This document shows, in pieces, positions 52,945-60,935 of a DNA stretch of 64,000 bases. The translations under genes were made by a program, and so were the position numbers. Source of the stretch: Pseudonocardia kunmingensis. GTDB lineage: Bacteria > Actinomycetota > Actinomycetes > Mycobacteriales > Pseudonocardiaceae. The notes beneath the pieces are model-generated. The model ran no database searches and was not told the origin of the DNA. It worked only from the letters and a program-made list of their open reading frames with translations. The stretch is from NCBI RefSeq assembly GCF_006716445.1, contig NZ_VFPA01000007.1, positions 124,001-188,000 on the forward strand, read 5' to 3'. Each line of letters opens with the position of its first letter. The first letter of the stretch is position 1.

Positions 52945-54062
52945 CGGACCCCCGCGCCAACCTGATCCGCCAGCAGCTCGCCGACCTCGGCAGGCGGCAT
53001 GCCGCCGACGAGAGCGGTGGGGCCGCGCCACGCAACACCCGCGTGCTCATCATCGGGAACTTCGGCAACGGCAACACCGGCGACGAGGCGATGCTCGCCC
53101 GCACGTTGCAGGAGCTGCCGGAGGGCACCGACGTCCGCGTGGTGTCGCGCAACCCGCGGATGGTGGAGGCGCTGCACCGCGTGCCGGGCGTCCCGATGGA
53201 GGGCATCTCCTTCGTCAAGGCGCTCAAGTGGTGCGACGGGATCGCGGTGGTGGGCGGCGGCCTGTTCGGCACCGGGGCGTCGTCGCTGGTGAAGATCCTC
53301 CCGGCGATCGTGTGGGCCGCCACGGCCCGCGGCCGCGACATCACCTACCTCGCCATCGGCGTCTACCCGGGCACGCCGGAGCGGGTGCTCGACCTGCTGC
53401 GCCGCTCGGTGCGCAAGCCCGGGCGCATCAGCGTCCGCGACGAGGTCTCCGCCGCAACGCTCGGGGACCGGATCGTCGCGCCCGTCGTCGGCGACCTCGC
53501 CATGGGCCTCAAGCCGGCCCCGCCCGCCGACGCCCGGCGCGCGCTGGCCGCCGCGGGCGTCGACCCGGCGGTGCCGCTGCTGCTCGTGGCGCCGAAGGCA
53601 CTGCCCAACCCGATCCTGGTCGACGCGCTGCAGGACGCCGCGGAGATCCTCGCCCGCCGCTGGATCGAGCGCGGCGGCGCCGTCGCCGGGCTCGCGATCA
53701 GCACCCACGCCGACTACGGCCTGGGCCTGGCCCGCCGCGACGAGGTGCTGGTGGGCGAGCTGGGCCAGCGACTCGGCCGCCGGGTGCCGGTGATCGGGCC
53801 GCAGCTGCCGCCCGCACTGGCCAAGGCCGTGGTCGGCGAGGCCGACGCGCTGTTCGGCCTGCGCATCCACTCGCTGGTCTTCGCCGTCTCGACCGGTGTG
53901 CCGTGCCTGGGCGTCGGCTGGGAGGAGCGCACCACGGCGTTCCTGGCCGAGCACGAGCAGTCGGCCATCAGCACCCGCCCGCCGGTGGAGGACCTGCACA
54001 GCTGGGTCGACCAGACCCTTCCCGCGCGCTGGTCCGCCCGGCCGAGGCTGCTCTCCTCGTAG
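52941..54062 (+). CDS. polysaccharide pyruvyl transferase (CsaB/WcaK-like)
   Basis: 373 residues with the family signature: VLIIGNFGNGNTGDEAML at the N terminus, VVGGGLFGTGASS, TYLAIGVYPG, SVRDEVSA, and the C-terminal ALFGLRIHSLVFAVSTGVPCLGVGWEERT with the LRIHS motif. Such enzymes transfer pyruvate from phosphoenolpyruvate to a sugar of a cell-wall polymer, anchoring S-layer or modifying exopolysaccharide. No signal peptide. ATG 52941 has GAGGA at 52931-52935. It stands alone, followed by a long gene-poor region. Confidence 0.9.
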   Translation: MTDPRANLIRQQLADLGRRHAADESGGAAPRNTRVLIIGNFGNGNTGDEAMLARTLQELPEGTDVRVVSRNPRMVEALHRVPGVPMEGISFVKALKWCDGIAVVGGGLFGTGASSLVKILPAIVWAATARGRDITYLAIGVYPGTPERVLDLLRRSVRKPGRISVRDEVSAATLGDRIVAPVVGDLAMGLKPAPPADARRALAAAGVDPAVPLLLVAPKALPNPILVDALQDAAEILARRWIERGGAVAGLAISTHADYGLGLARRDEVLVGELGQRLGRRVPVIGPQLPPALAKAVVGEADALFGLRIHSLVFAVSTGVPCLGVGWEERTTAFLAEHEQSAISTRPPVEDLHSWVDQTLPARWSARPRLLSS

Positions 54063-54100
54063 CCCGGCGCGCCTTCTCTTCCCCCGGGTCGCGTGGGCGC

Positions 54101-54741
54101 GCCGTTCCCGGCTCGAGGCGAGCTGCCCCACCCCACCCTGGCCTTCGGTGCGATCACTTCAGCGCGGAGCGACACCGGGCCGTGCGGCCGTGGCCGGGTT
54201 GGCACAACTAGCGAGTGACGTGGTCGCCCGGGCGGCTGTCCCCGACCGGGCTCCAGCCGGTTCCCGACGAGAACGCCCCTGCCGGGTGCCACGCATCTGG
54301 CTGTGGTGCCGTTCACGCCCCTTGCCACGCCATGATCAGCGGAAACTCCCACCCGGACGAACGGCACCCTCGTCGGTACCTAGCCGACGAAAGTGCCGTT
54401 CGTCATGCGGATCCCGTTCCGGAGCCCCTGGGTCAGGCGCGCACGACCGGGCCGATCGGCAACGGAACGCGCCTGTGCAGATCCGGTCGACGTCATGGGT
54501 CTTCGGTCGCGATCGCAGACTCGTGGTGTCGATATCGTCGTGGGATCTCCTGTGGGCTGGCCGTTCCCGGCTCGAGACCACTGCCGCCCGCTCCGGCCCG
54601 GTCCTCGCCACCCGTCGGTGAGGTGGCCGGGTTGGGTCGACTACCGGATGTTGTGGTCGGCCGGGCGGCCGTCCCCGACCGGGCCCAGGCCTGTCTGGAC
54701 GAGTCCGTCGCTGCTGGGTGGGTGCGCACCTGGCGGTGGAC
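54101..54741. repeat. diverged direct duplication within the 54063-54972 gene-poor stretch
   Basis: GCCGTTCCCGGCTCGAG occurs at 54101-54117 and again at 54560-54576. A second matched block (GTGGCCGGGTTGG at 54190 and 54623) and a third (GGGCGG(C)(T/C)GTCCCCGACCGGGC at 54230 and 54663) keep the same order, offset by about 433-459 bp. The duplication holds the second palindrome copy between its halves. Open frames here have no recognisable family, so I treat the 910-bp stretch as non-coding or decayed. Confidence 0.65.
54356..54404. repeat. palindromic element (copy 2, 18 of 20 paired)
   Basis: Arms at 54356-54375 and 54385-54404 differ from perfect pairing at two positions, and the 9-nt loop GTACCTAGC shares its ACCTAGC with copy 1. 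Copies 1 and 2 agree at most arm positions, so they belong to one dispersed family. Here it does not sit between two genes, so a terminator role is not explained by position. Confidence 0.8.
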
Positions 54742-54828
54742 CCGGTCCGGTCCGCGGCGATCCAGGCGCACTTGCTCGGCGGAAACGGGACATGTGCTGC
54801 AGGGGGAGCCCGTTGCCGGATGGTCAGG

Positions 54829-54903
54829 CCGGGAATGATCGGCGGGAGCGGTGCGAGGGCGACAGATCTGTCGCCGTGACACCACTCCTGGCGATCATCC
54901 CGG
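54829..54903. repeat. 75-bp hyphenated palindrome centred on GGCGACAGATCTGTCGCC
   Basis: The 18-bp core at 54858-54875 is a perfect palindrome. Outside it, GGAG and GGTG on the left match CACC and CTCC on the right, and CCGGGAATGATC (54829-54840) faces GATCATCCCGG (54893-54903). The whole can fold as one long hairpin on either strand. It lies 70 bp beyond the soxR stop, so it may terminate soxR transcription. Confidence 0.7.
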
Positions 54904-54972
54904 CGAGAAGCACGTGAACGCGTCGCGAGGACGCTGCGACTCGCGCCGATCACGCAGCGCTCGGCAGGACAG

Positions 54973-55443
54973 CTAGACGCCGTCCGCAGGGGTCCTGCGC
55001 AACATCGGGGGCAGCAGGCGGGCGCCGGGGCCCAGCTCCGACACCCGGTCCTCCGGGTTGTAGAGGCGGCAGCGCTGCAGGGAGAGGCACCCGCAGCCGA
55101 TGCAGGAGTCGAGGCCGTCGCGCAGGGCGACGAGGGCCTGGATCTGCTCGTCGAGCCGCCCGCGCCAGGACTTGGACAGCCGCGACCAGTCCGCCTTGGT
55201 GGGAGTGCGCCCGTCGGGCAGCTGGTCGAGGCCCTCGCGGACCTCGTCGAGGCCGACGCCGATGGTGCGGGCGGCGCGGATGAAGGCGAGCCTGCGCAGC
55301 ACGGACCGCTCGTAGCGGCGCTGACCACCCGACGTCCGGGTGGTGCGCAGCAGCCCTTCGCGCTCGTAGTACCGCAGCGCCGACTGCGGGAAGCCGCTGC
55401 GGTGCGCCACCTCCCCGATGGTGAGGAGGTCCTTCGTGTCCAT
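54973..55443 (-). CDS. soxR: redox-sensing MerR-family regulator SoxR
   Basis: 156 residues: LLTIGEVAHRSGFPQSALRYYEREGLL is the MerR winged helix, and the CIGCGCLSLQRC segment (near residues 114-125) has the CX2CXCX5C spacing that binds a [2Fe-2S] cluster in SoxR. It senses redox-cycling compounds; in actinomycetes it usually controls efflux or reductase genes and responds to endogenous antibiotics. ATG 55443. Its divergent neighbour here is the QueA-like operon, behind a 19-bp-spacer promoter, so that is the candidate target. Confidence 0.95.
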   Translation of the reverse strand: MDTKDLLTIGEVAHRSGFPQSALRYYEREGLLRTTRTSGGQRRYERSVLRRLAFIRAARTIGVGLDEVREGLDQLPDGRTPTKADWSRLSKSWRGRLDEQIQALVALRDGLDSCIGCGCLSLQRCRLYNPEDRVSELGPGARLLPPMLRRTPADGV

Positions 55444-55458
55444 CCGGCGCCACCTTCC

Positions 55459-55489
55459 TTGACCTCAACCTGACTTCAAGTAGCACCGT
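55459..55489 (+). promoter_or_regulatory. SoxR-type promoter with 19-bp spacer
   Basis: TTGACC (55459-55464) and CACCGT (55484-55489) are 19 bp apart. The segment CCTCAACCTGACTTCAAG (55463-55480) agrees with the published SoxR box CCTCAAGTTAACTTGAGG at 13 of 18 bases by my count. An ATG follows the -10 by 6 nt. The dyad is clearly weaker than an ideal SoxR site. Confidence 0.6.
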
Positions 55490-55495
55490 ACAGGC

Positions 55496-55537
55496 ATGAG
55501 CTGCGCACCCGCCATCGTCACCGCGGACCCGCGGTGA
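55496..55537 (+). CDS. 13-codon leader ORF upstream of the QueA-like gene
   Basis: ATG 55496 encodes MSCAPAIVTADPR and stops with TGA at 55535-55537, overlapping the QueA-like GTG (55534) as GTGA. It sits 6 nt from the likely -10, so it would be a leaderless reading that delivers terminating ribosomes to the main start. Whether it is made is not known. Confidence 0.55.
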   Translation: MSCAPAIVTADPR

Positions 55538-56598
55538 CCGCTCCCACCCGGCGAACGGGCCGGCCGGCCGCCGAGCCGCCGGAGGAGAGGGGCATCGCCC
55601 GCGACGAGGTCCGGCTGCTCGTCGCCCGCGAGCGCGGACCGCTGCGGCACACGACGTTCCGGGCGCTGCCCACCGCGCTGCGCCGCGGCGACCTCGTCGT
55701 CGTCAACACCTCCGACACCGAGCCCGCCGCCGTCGACGGCCTGCGCGCCGACGGCAGCGCCGTCACGCTGCACGTGTCGGGCCCCGCGCCCGACGACCTG
55801 CACGTGGTCGAACTGCGGACACCGGACGGGCGCACCGTCACCGACGGGGTGGCCGGCGAGTCCGTGCACCTGCCGTGCGGCGTGGTGGCGGCCTTGGTCA
55901 CCGGTCATCCCGACCCCCGCGCCGTCTCCGGCAGCGGGCCGTGGCGGGCGCGCATCCCGGTGGCGGGAGGCCTGCGCCCGTGGTTGGCGTGCACCGGACG
56001 GCCGATCTCGTCGTGCGGGTCGCCGCGGTGGCCGTTGGAGAGCTACCGCACCATGTTCTCCCGGCCGGAGCCGGAGTTCGGCAGCGCCGAGATGCCGAGC
56101 GCGGGCCGGCCGTTCACCCCGGAGGTCCTGTACGGCCTGCGCGCGCGGGGCGTCGGCGTGGCGCGGCTGGTCCTGCACGCCGGGCTCTCCTCGCCGGCCG
56201 CCGGTGCCGCTCCGCTGCCGGAGCGCTACCGGGTGCCCCCGGCCACCGCGGACGCGGTCAACGCCGCGCACGCCGGAGGTGGGCGCGTCGTGGCGGTCGG
56301 CGCGACGGTCGCGCGCGCCCTCGAGACGGTGGCCGACCCGTCCGGCCGCGTCACGGCAGGCGCCGGCTGGACGCACCTCCTGCTCGGAGCGCGGCGCGGC
56401 CCGCGCGTCGTCGACGGGCTGCTGACCGGCTGGCACGACCCCGCGGCGGCACACCTGATGGCACTGCTCGACGCCGTCGCCGGCGCGCGCCTCGTCGACC
56501 GCGCGTACGCCGCGGCCGTGGAGCACGGGTACCGGTGGCACGAGTTCGGCGACTCGTGCCTCCTGCTCTCGACATGCCCCGCTCATCGCGTTCGGTGA
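55534..56598 (+). CDS. divergent QueA-family (S-adenosylmethionine:tRNA ribosyltransferase-isomerase-like) protein
   Basis: 354 residues aligned in outline with QueA: RDEVRLLVARERG at the start, GDLVVVNTSDTEPAAV, SGPWRARI, YRTMFSRPEPEFGSAEMPSAGRPFT, LHAGLSSP and the C-terminal YRWHEFGDSCLLL. Canonical QueA has AGLHFT where this has AGRPFT, and HVGxGTF where it has LHAGLSSP, so the catalytic loops are changed. No other queuosine gene is present, so it probably is a paralog with another substrate. GTG 55534 overlaps the leader ORF. SoxR is the likely regulator. Confidence 0.75.
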   Translation: MTAPTRRTGRPAAEPPEERGIARDEVRLLVARERGPLRHTTFRALPTALRRGDLVVVNTSDTEPAAVDGLRADGSAVTLHVSGPAPDDLHVVELRTPDGRTVTDGVAGESVHLPCGVVAALVTGHPDPRAVSGSGPWRARIPVAGGLRPWLACTGRPISSCGSPRWPLESYRTMFSRPEPEFGSAEMPSAGRPFTPEVLYGLRARGVGVARLVLHAGLSSPAAGAAPLPERYRVPPATADAVNAAHAGGGRVVAVGATVARALETVADPSGRVTAGAGWTHLLLGARRGPRVVDGLLTGWHDPAAAHLMALLDAVAGARLVDRAYAAAVEHGYRWHEFGDSCLLLSTCPAHRVR

Positions 56599-56684
56599 CC
56601 GCTCGCCGTCGGCGGTGTTGCCGCTCGCGGTTGCCTCCAGCCGACGAGCGGCACCTGAGCTGCGGTGAAACGCAGGTGATCCTC

Positions 56685-56713
56685 TTGTACGCACCGACGA
56701 CTCGTCATAAGGT
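56685..56713 (+). promoter_or_regulatory. sigma-70-like promoter for the transglycosylase
   Basis: TTGTAC (56685-56690) and TAAGGT (56708-56713) are separated by 17 bp. The gap to GTG 56835 leaves a leader of about 115 nt, unlike the leaderless genes around it. No operator palindrome overlaps it. Confidence 0.75.
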
Positions 56714-56727
56714 GTTGCCCAGCGTCA

Positions 56728-56827
56728 CGATCTGATCACGAGCGCAGCAGGACCGGGACTCCCCACCCGGTCCCCGGACCCCCGACCGGCAGCGCCGCGA
56801 GCAGATCGCTCCCCAGCGCTGAAAGGG
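56728..56827 (+). promoter_or_regulatory. structured 5' leader of the transglycosylase gene
   Basis: CGATCTG (56728-56734) pairs with CAGATCG (56802-56808), and inside it GACCGGG (56751-56757) pairs with CCCGGTC (56766-56772) around an 8-nt loop. GAAAGGG (56821-56827) is the Shine-Dalgarno, 7 nt before GTG. A closing stem with an inner hairpin upstream of a cell-wall hydrolase suggests a regulatory leader; I could not fit it to a known riboswitch. Confidence 0.5.
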
Positions 56828-56834
56828 TTGCTAC

Positions 56835-57608
56835 GTGGCAGGTCACCGCTCCCCCCGTGGTGTGCGCGCGCCCCGCACCTCCCAGACGGGCCGCCACCAG
56901 GCCGCTCACCGGCCGCCGCCCGCCGGGCCGTCGCTCGGCACGACGGTGCTGGCCACCACCGCGGCCGTCGGCGCCGTCGCCACGGGCGCGTTCACCGCGC
57001 TCCTCCCCACCCCCGCCGACGGAACCACCACCACCGCCGCGGCGGACGCCCCCCTCGACGCCATGCTGGCGGCCGAGAGCAGCGCGCTCGAGTCGGCGGC
57101 CGCAACGGGCGTGGCGTCGGTCGCCGTACTCCCCGTCGAGCTCGCGGCCGAGTCGGTCCCGGCGGACGAGCACCTGGCCCGCCTCGTCCAGGGGGCCGAG
57201 ATCGCCGAGCTCCACGCGGAGCAGGCCCGCGAGGAAGCCCGCATCGCCGCGCTGATCGAGCGTGGTGGGGTGGACGGCTGGATCGCCGAGGCCCTGCAGG
57301 TCCTCGACCTGCCGCAGGACCTCGCCTCCGGCGTCAAGAAGATCGTCATGGCCGAGTCGGGCGGCAACCCGCGCGCGATCAACAACTGGGACAGCAACGC
57401 CCGCCGCGGCACCCCGTCGCAGGGCCTGATGCAGACGATCCCCTCGACCTACAAGCACTACGTGCACCCCGAGCTCGACGGCCGCCCGATCACCGATCCG
57501 GTCGCCAACATCACCGCCGGGGTCCGGTACATGATCGACAACTACGGCATGGACACCCTCGAGAAGGGTGGCCGCAGCAACAGCGCGGGGAGCTACGTCG
57601 GGTACTGA
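56835..57608 (+). CDS. secreted lytic transglycosylase (SLT fold)
   Basis: 257 residues: basic N terminus, a helix (LGTTVLATTAAVGAVATGAF, about 34-55) that may be a signal or anchor, a helical linker (about 85-145) and the SLT domain from about 150: KKIVMAESGGNPRAINNWDSNA with the catalytic Glu, GLMQTIPSTYKHY and NITAGVRYMIDNYG. It cleaves peptidoglycan by a non-hydrolytic route. Such proteins in actinobacteria are often under cell-wall or dormancy control. GTG 56835 has a strong Shine-Dalgarno. Its end overlaps the next gene by 41 nt. Confidence 0.9.
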   Translation: MAGHRSPRGVRAPRTSQTGRHQAAHRPPPAGPSLGTTVLATTAAVGAVATGAFTALLPTPADGTTTTAAADAPLDAMLAAESSALESAAATGVASVAVLPVELAAESVPADEHLARLVQGAEIAELHAEQAREEARIAALIERGGVDGWIAEALQVLDLPQDLASGVKKIVMAESGGNPRAINNWDSNARRGTPSQGLMQTIPSTYKHYVHPELDGRPITDPVANITAGVRYMIDNYGMDTLEKGGRSNSAGSYVGY

Positions 57609-59607
57609 GCGGCCCCCGGCCCTCGCTCGCCCGGGTTCCGCCGCTCCGCCGCGCACCTTCCACCCCGAGCTGCAGGGCCTGCGCGCGCTGGCCGTCACGC
57701 TCGTCGTCCTCCACCACGTCTGGACGGGCCGGGTGTCCGGCGGCGTCGACGTGTTCTTCGTGATCTCGGGCTTCCTGCTGACCGGGCAGCTCGCCCGCGC
57801 CGCCTGCCGGGGTCCGCTCGAGCTGCGCCGCCGGTGGAGCCGCATGATCCTGCGGCTGCTGCCGGCCGCCGCGACCGTGCTGCTGGGCACCGTCGTCGCC
57901 GGGGCGGTGCTGCTGCCCGAGGCGCGCTGGCAGCAGACCGTGCGCGAGATCGTCGCCAGCGCGTTCTTCGTGGAGAACTGGCAGCTGGCCGCCGACGCCG
58001 TCGACTACGCCGCCCGCTCGAACACCACGAGCGTGGTGCAGCACTTCTGGTCGCTGTCCATCCAGGTCCAGTTCTTCGTGGTGTGGCCGCTGCTCGTCGC
58101 CCTGGTGGCGCTCGTCGCGCGGCACGCCGTCCACCGCCTGCACACCCACCTGACGCTGGTGCTGCTCGGGGTGTTCATCGCCTCCCTGTCCTTCTCGGTC
58201 GCGCTCACCGCGACCGACCAGCCGCAGGCCTACTTCCACTCGCTGACCCGGGTGTGGGAGTTCGCGCTGGGCGGGCTGCTGGCGCTGTGGATCGACCGCA
58301 TCCCGTGGACGCGCGACGAGCGCGTCGCCTTCGGCTGGATCGGCGTGCTCGGCCTGCTCGCCTGCGGGTTCGTGCTCGACGGCGCCTCGGTGTTCCCCGG
58401 CTGGGCCGCCCTGTGGCCGGTCGTCTGCGCGGTGCTCGTGCTGCAGGCAGGCGTCACGCGCTCCCGCTACGGCGTGGACCGCCTCCTGACGTGGCCGCCG
58501 GTGCGGCGGCTCGGCGACCTGAGCTACCCGCTCTACCTGTGGCACTGGCCGCTGCTCGTGCTGTACATGGCGAGCCGCGAGCGCGACGTCGTCGGGCCGC
58601 TGGGCGGCCTCGCCGTGCTCGCCCTCTCGGTCCTGCTCGCGGTGCTCACCTCGCGCCTCGTCGAGGCCCCGGCCCTGCGGCTTCCCGTCGGCGTCGGCGA
58701 CGCCTACCGGTTCGGCGCGGCCACCTTGACCGTCGTCCTGCTCGCCGCGTCGCTGTGGCAGGCGGCCGCCACGCAGCGCGACCGTCCGTCCGACGGGCTC
58801 GGCGGACCCGAGAACCCCGGCGCCGTCGCGCTCGCCGACGGTGCGCCCGAACCGGCCCCGTTGCTCCCGGCGCCGGTGTCGGTGAACGAGGACTGGGTGC
58901 GGGTCGACGAGTGGGACTGCTCCCCGCTCCCCGGGTTCCGCACCGACGTCTGCACCCAGCCGGTGGAGTCACCGCCGGACCGCCGGATCGTGGTGGTCGG
59001 GGACTCGCACCTGCAGCAGCTCACCGGCGCGCTCATCCCGATCGCCGCGCAGCACGGCTGGCAGCTGACCACCATGCTCCGCGGCGCCTGCCCGTTCTCG
59101 ACCGCGTCGGAGGTCGACCCGGACGACGCCGGGTGCGCGGCCTGGAACGACGCGGCGGCGGCCGAGATCGCCGCGCTCCGACCCGACGCCGTCGTCACCC
59201 TCGCCAGTCGCGACGTCCGCAGCGGCCGCACCGAGCAGACGCCGTCCGGATTCGTCGAGCGGTGGGCGGAGCTGGACGAGCTCGGCATCCCCGTGCTCGC
59301 CGTCCGCGACAACCCGCGGTTCGACCACTCGGTGCCCGACTGCGTCCGCCGGCATGGCCGTGACGCGCAGGGGTGCGGCGCGGACCGGGACGACGTCTAC
59401 GCGCCCGAGCCGCCCTACGCGCTCCGCGAGGACGTGCCGGGCGGCGTCACCTTCCTCGACCTGGCCGACGTCGTCTGCGACGAGACCCGCTGCCCGGCCG
59501 AGATCGGCAACGTCCTGGTCTACCTCGACGACAACCACCTCACGGCCGCCTACGCCGCAACCCTCGCGCTCGTCATCGAGGACCAGGTCGTCGCGGCCGT
59601 CGGCTGA
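57568..59607 (+). CDS. OafA/YrhL-type acyltransferase with C-terminal SGNH domain
   Basis: 679 residues. Acyltransferase-3 domain with about ten helices: FHPELQGLRALAVTLVVLHHVW, GGVDVFFVISGFLLTGQLAR, VVQHFWSLSIQVQFFVVWPLL, LGDLSYPLYLWHWPLLVL. The C-terminal SGNH-like part (about 455-679) shows GDSHLQQLTGAL and DDNHLTAAYA, providing Ser and Asp-His. It O-acetylates an extracytoplasmic polymer, often peptidoglycan or exopolysaccharide. GTG 57568 overlaps the transglycosylase stop; no other start exists before the conserved helix. Together the two genes make a cell-wall remodelling unit. Confidence 0.9.
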   Translation: MAAATARGATSGTERPPALARPGSAAPPRTFHPELQGLRALAVTLVVLHHVWTGRVSGGVDVFFVISGFLLTGQLARAACRGPLELRRRWSRMILRLLPAAATVLLGTVVAGAVLLPEARWQQTVREIVASAFFVENWQLAADAVDYAARSNTTSVVQHFWSLSIQVQFFVVWPLLVALVALVARHAVHRLHTHLTLVLLGVFIASLSFSVALTATDQPQAYFHSLTRVWEFALGGLLALWIDRIPWTRDERVAFGWIGVLGLLACGFVLDGASVFPGWAALWPVVCAVLVLQAGVTRSRYGVDRLLTWPPVRRLGDLSYPLYLWHWPLLVLYMASRERDVVGPLGGLAVLALSVLLAVLTSRLVEAPALRLPVGVGDAYRFGAATLTVVLLAASLWQAAATQRDRPSDGLGGPENPGAVALADGAPEPAPLLPAPVSVNEDWVRVDEWDCSPLPGFRTDVCTQPVESPPDRRIVVVGDSHLQQLTGALIPIAAQHGWQLTTMLRGACPFSTASEVDPDDAGCAAWNDAAAAEIAALRPDAVVTLASRDVRSGRTEQTPSGFVERWAELDELGIPVLAVRDNPRFDHSVPDCVRRHGRDAQGCGADRDDVYAPEPPYALREDVPGGVTFLDLADVVCDETRCPAEIGNVLVYLDDNHLTAAYAATLALVIEDQVVAAVG

Positions 59608-59612
59608 CGCGC

Positions 59613-59843
59613 CTACGTGCCGTGGACCGGCCGCGCCCGCTGCCCGCCGACGGCGACGACGTCCCCGGCGCGCAGCTGCGCCCCCCGGCGCGTCTCCAAC
59701 CGCCCGTTCACCTGGACCTCCTCGGCCTCCAGCAGCTCGCGGGCGTGCGCACCGTGCTCGGCGAGCCCGGCCAGCTTGAGGAACTGGCCGAGCCGGATCG
59801 GGTCCTCGACGATCGGGACGTCCTGGATCGGTGCACGGCTCAT
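59613..59843 (-). CDS. small S4-domain RNA-binding protein
   Basis: 76 residues, nearly all one S4 fold: IRLGQFLKLAGLAEHGAHARELLEAEEVQVNGRLETRRGAQLRAGDVV. This matches the YbcJ/YaaA-like stand-alone S4 proteins and heat-shock Hsp15-like domain, which bind structured RNA on ribosomes. ATG 59843 overlaps the isochorismatase stop by 4 nt (ATGA). Confidence 0.9.
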   Translation of the reverse strand: MSRAPIQDVPIVEDPIRLGQFLKLAGLAEHGAHARELLEAEEVQVNGRLETRRGAQLRAGDVVAVGGQRARPVHGT

Positions 59844-60520
59844 CGTTCCATCGTCCCGCACGGTGCCAGCAGCGCGAGCACGTCGGCCGTGGACCGCACG
59901 TCCCCGAACGTGCGGTAGACCGTCCGCAACGATGCGTTGTGCGCGGAGTCCACCACGTCGGCCGTGGCATCGGCCACGACGATCACGCGATGGCCGAGCG
60001 TGGCGGCGTCGCGCGCGCTGGACTCGCAGCAGACGCTCGTCACCGTGCCCGCCACGAGGATGGTGTCGACGCCGCGCTCGGCCAGGGCGGCGGGGAGCGT
60101 GGACCGCCCCGGGAAGAACGCGCTGGACGCGCTCTTCTCGGCCCAGACGTCTCCCGGCCGCGCGTCGAGCCCCGGCCACAGGCGCGCCGGCAGCGGGCCG
60201 GTGCCGCCGGACCCGGCGAACGCCGCCGCGACGGCGTCACCGAAGAATCCGACCGCCCAGTCCGTGGCAGGAGCGACCGCGGGCAGCACCCACGCCACCG
60301 ACGCCCCGGCCGCACGTGCCGACGACGCCAGCGCGTTGACGTTCGGCACGATGCCGTGGAAGTACGGACCGGTGTCGGCGAAGAACGTCACCATGTCGAT
60401 CACGACGAGGGCGGTGCGGGCCGGGTCGAGCGTCTCGTAGGCGTACCGACGCCCCCGCCGCGACTCCTGGCGGGCGTACTCGCGCTCGGGAACGGACCAG
60501 TCGTGCGGCCTGCTCGTCAC
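59840..60520 (-). CDS. isochorismatase-family cysteine hydrolase
   Basis: 226 residues with the cysteine-hydrolase triad: Asp in ALVVIDMVTFF (near 40), Lys in VWAEKSASSAFF (near 128), and Cys in TSVCCESSARDAATLGHRVIVVADA (near 160). Members hydrolyse isochorismate, nicotinamide, or carbamoyl compounds; substrate unknown. GTG 60520. Coupled to the S4 gene downstream and divergent from the YnfA gene at 60559. Confidence 0.9.
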   Translation of the reverse strand: MTSRPHDWSVPEREYARQESRRGRRYAYETLDPARTALVVIDMVTFFADTGPYFHGIVPNVNALASSARAAGASVAWVLPAVAPATDWAVGFFGDAVAAAFAGSGGTGPLPARLWPGLDARPGDVWAEKSASSAFFPGRSTLPAALAERGVDTILVAGTVTSVCCESSARDAATLGHRVIVVADATADVVDSAHNASLRTVYRTFGDVRSTADVLALLAPCGTMER

Positions 60521-60558
60521 CGGCCGAGCATCGCAGGGCGGGAGCTAGATTCCGCAGC

Positions 60559-60894
60559 GTGGTCGTCGCGCGCTCGATCGTCCTGTTCGTCCTCGCCGCC
60601 CTGGCCGAGATCGGCGGTGCCTGGCTCGTCTGGCAGGGCGTGCGGGAGCACCGCGGCCTGCTCTGGGTCGGGGCCGGAGTACTGGCGCTGGGGGCCTACG
60701 GCTTCGTCGCCACGCTGCAGCCCGACCCGCACTTCGGACGGATCCTCGCCGCCTACGGCGGGGTCTTCGTGGCCGGCTCCCTGCTGTGGGGCGTCGCGGT
60801 CGACGGCTTCCGGCCCGACCGCTACGACGTCATGGGCGCCGCGATCTGCCTCGTCGGCGTCGCTGTGATCATGTACGGGCCCCGCGGCGCCTGA
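60559..60894 (+). CDS. YnfA-family (UPF0060) small membrane protein
   Basis: 111 residues with four helices and the family-specific GGAWLVWQGVREHRGLLWVGAGVLALGAYGFVATLQP and RILAAYGGVFVAGSLLWGVAVDGFRPDRYD. This family resembles small multidrug resistance proteins; its transport role is unproved. GTG 60559 lies 7 nt after TAGATT (60546-60551) and has no Shine-Dalgarno: leaderless. Confidence 0.93.
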   Translation: MVVARSIVLFVLAALAEIGGAWLVWQGVREHRGLLWVGAGVLALGAYGFVATLQPDPHFGRILAAYGGVFVAGSLLWGVAVDGFRPDRYDVMGAAICLVGVAVIMYGPRGA

Positions 60895-60935
60895 AACGGG
60901 TTGGCCCGGCGGCGCGCCGGGGTCACCCTCATCCC

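Noticed and set aside
54215..54838. Possible genes of about 200 residues in the 54.1-55 kb gap
   Set aside because: No recognisable motif, no ribosome site, and the region consists of repeats and palindromes; frames remain open in several registers as expected for high GC.
56728..56827. c-di-AMP (ydaO-type) riboswitch
   Set aside because: Position and downstream gene fit, but the conserved ydaO core was not recognisable by eye; kept only as a structured leader.
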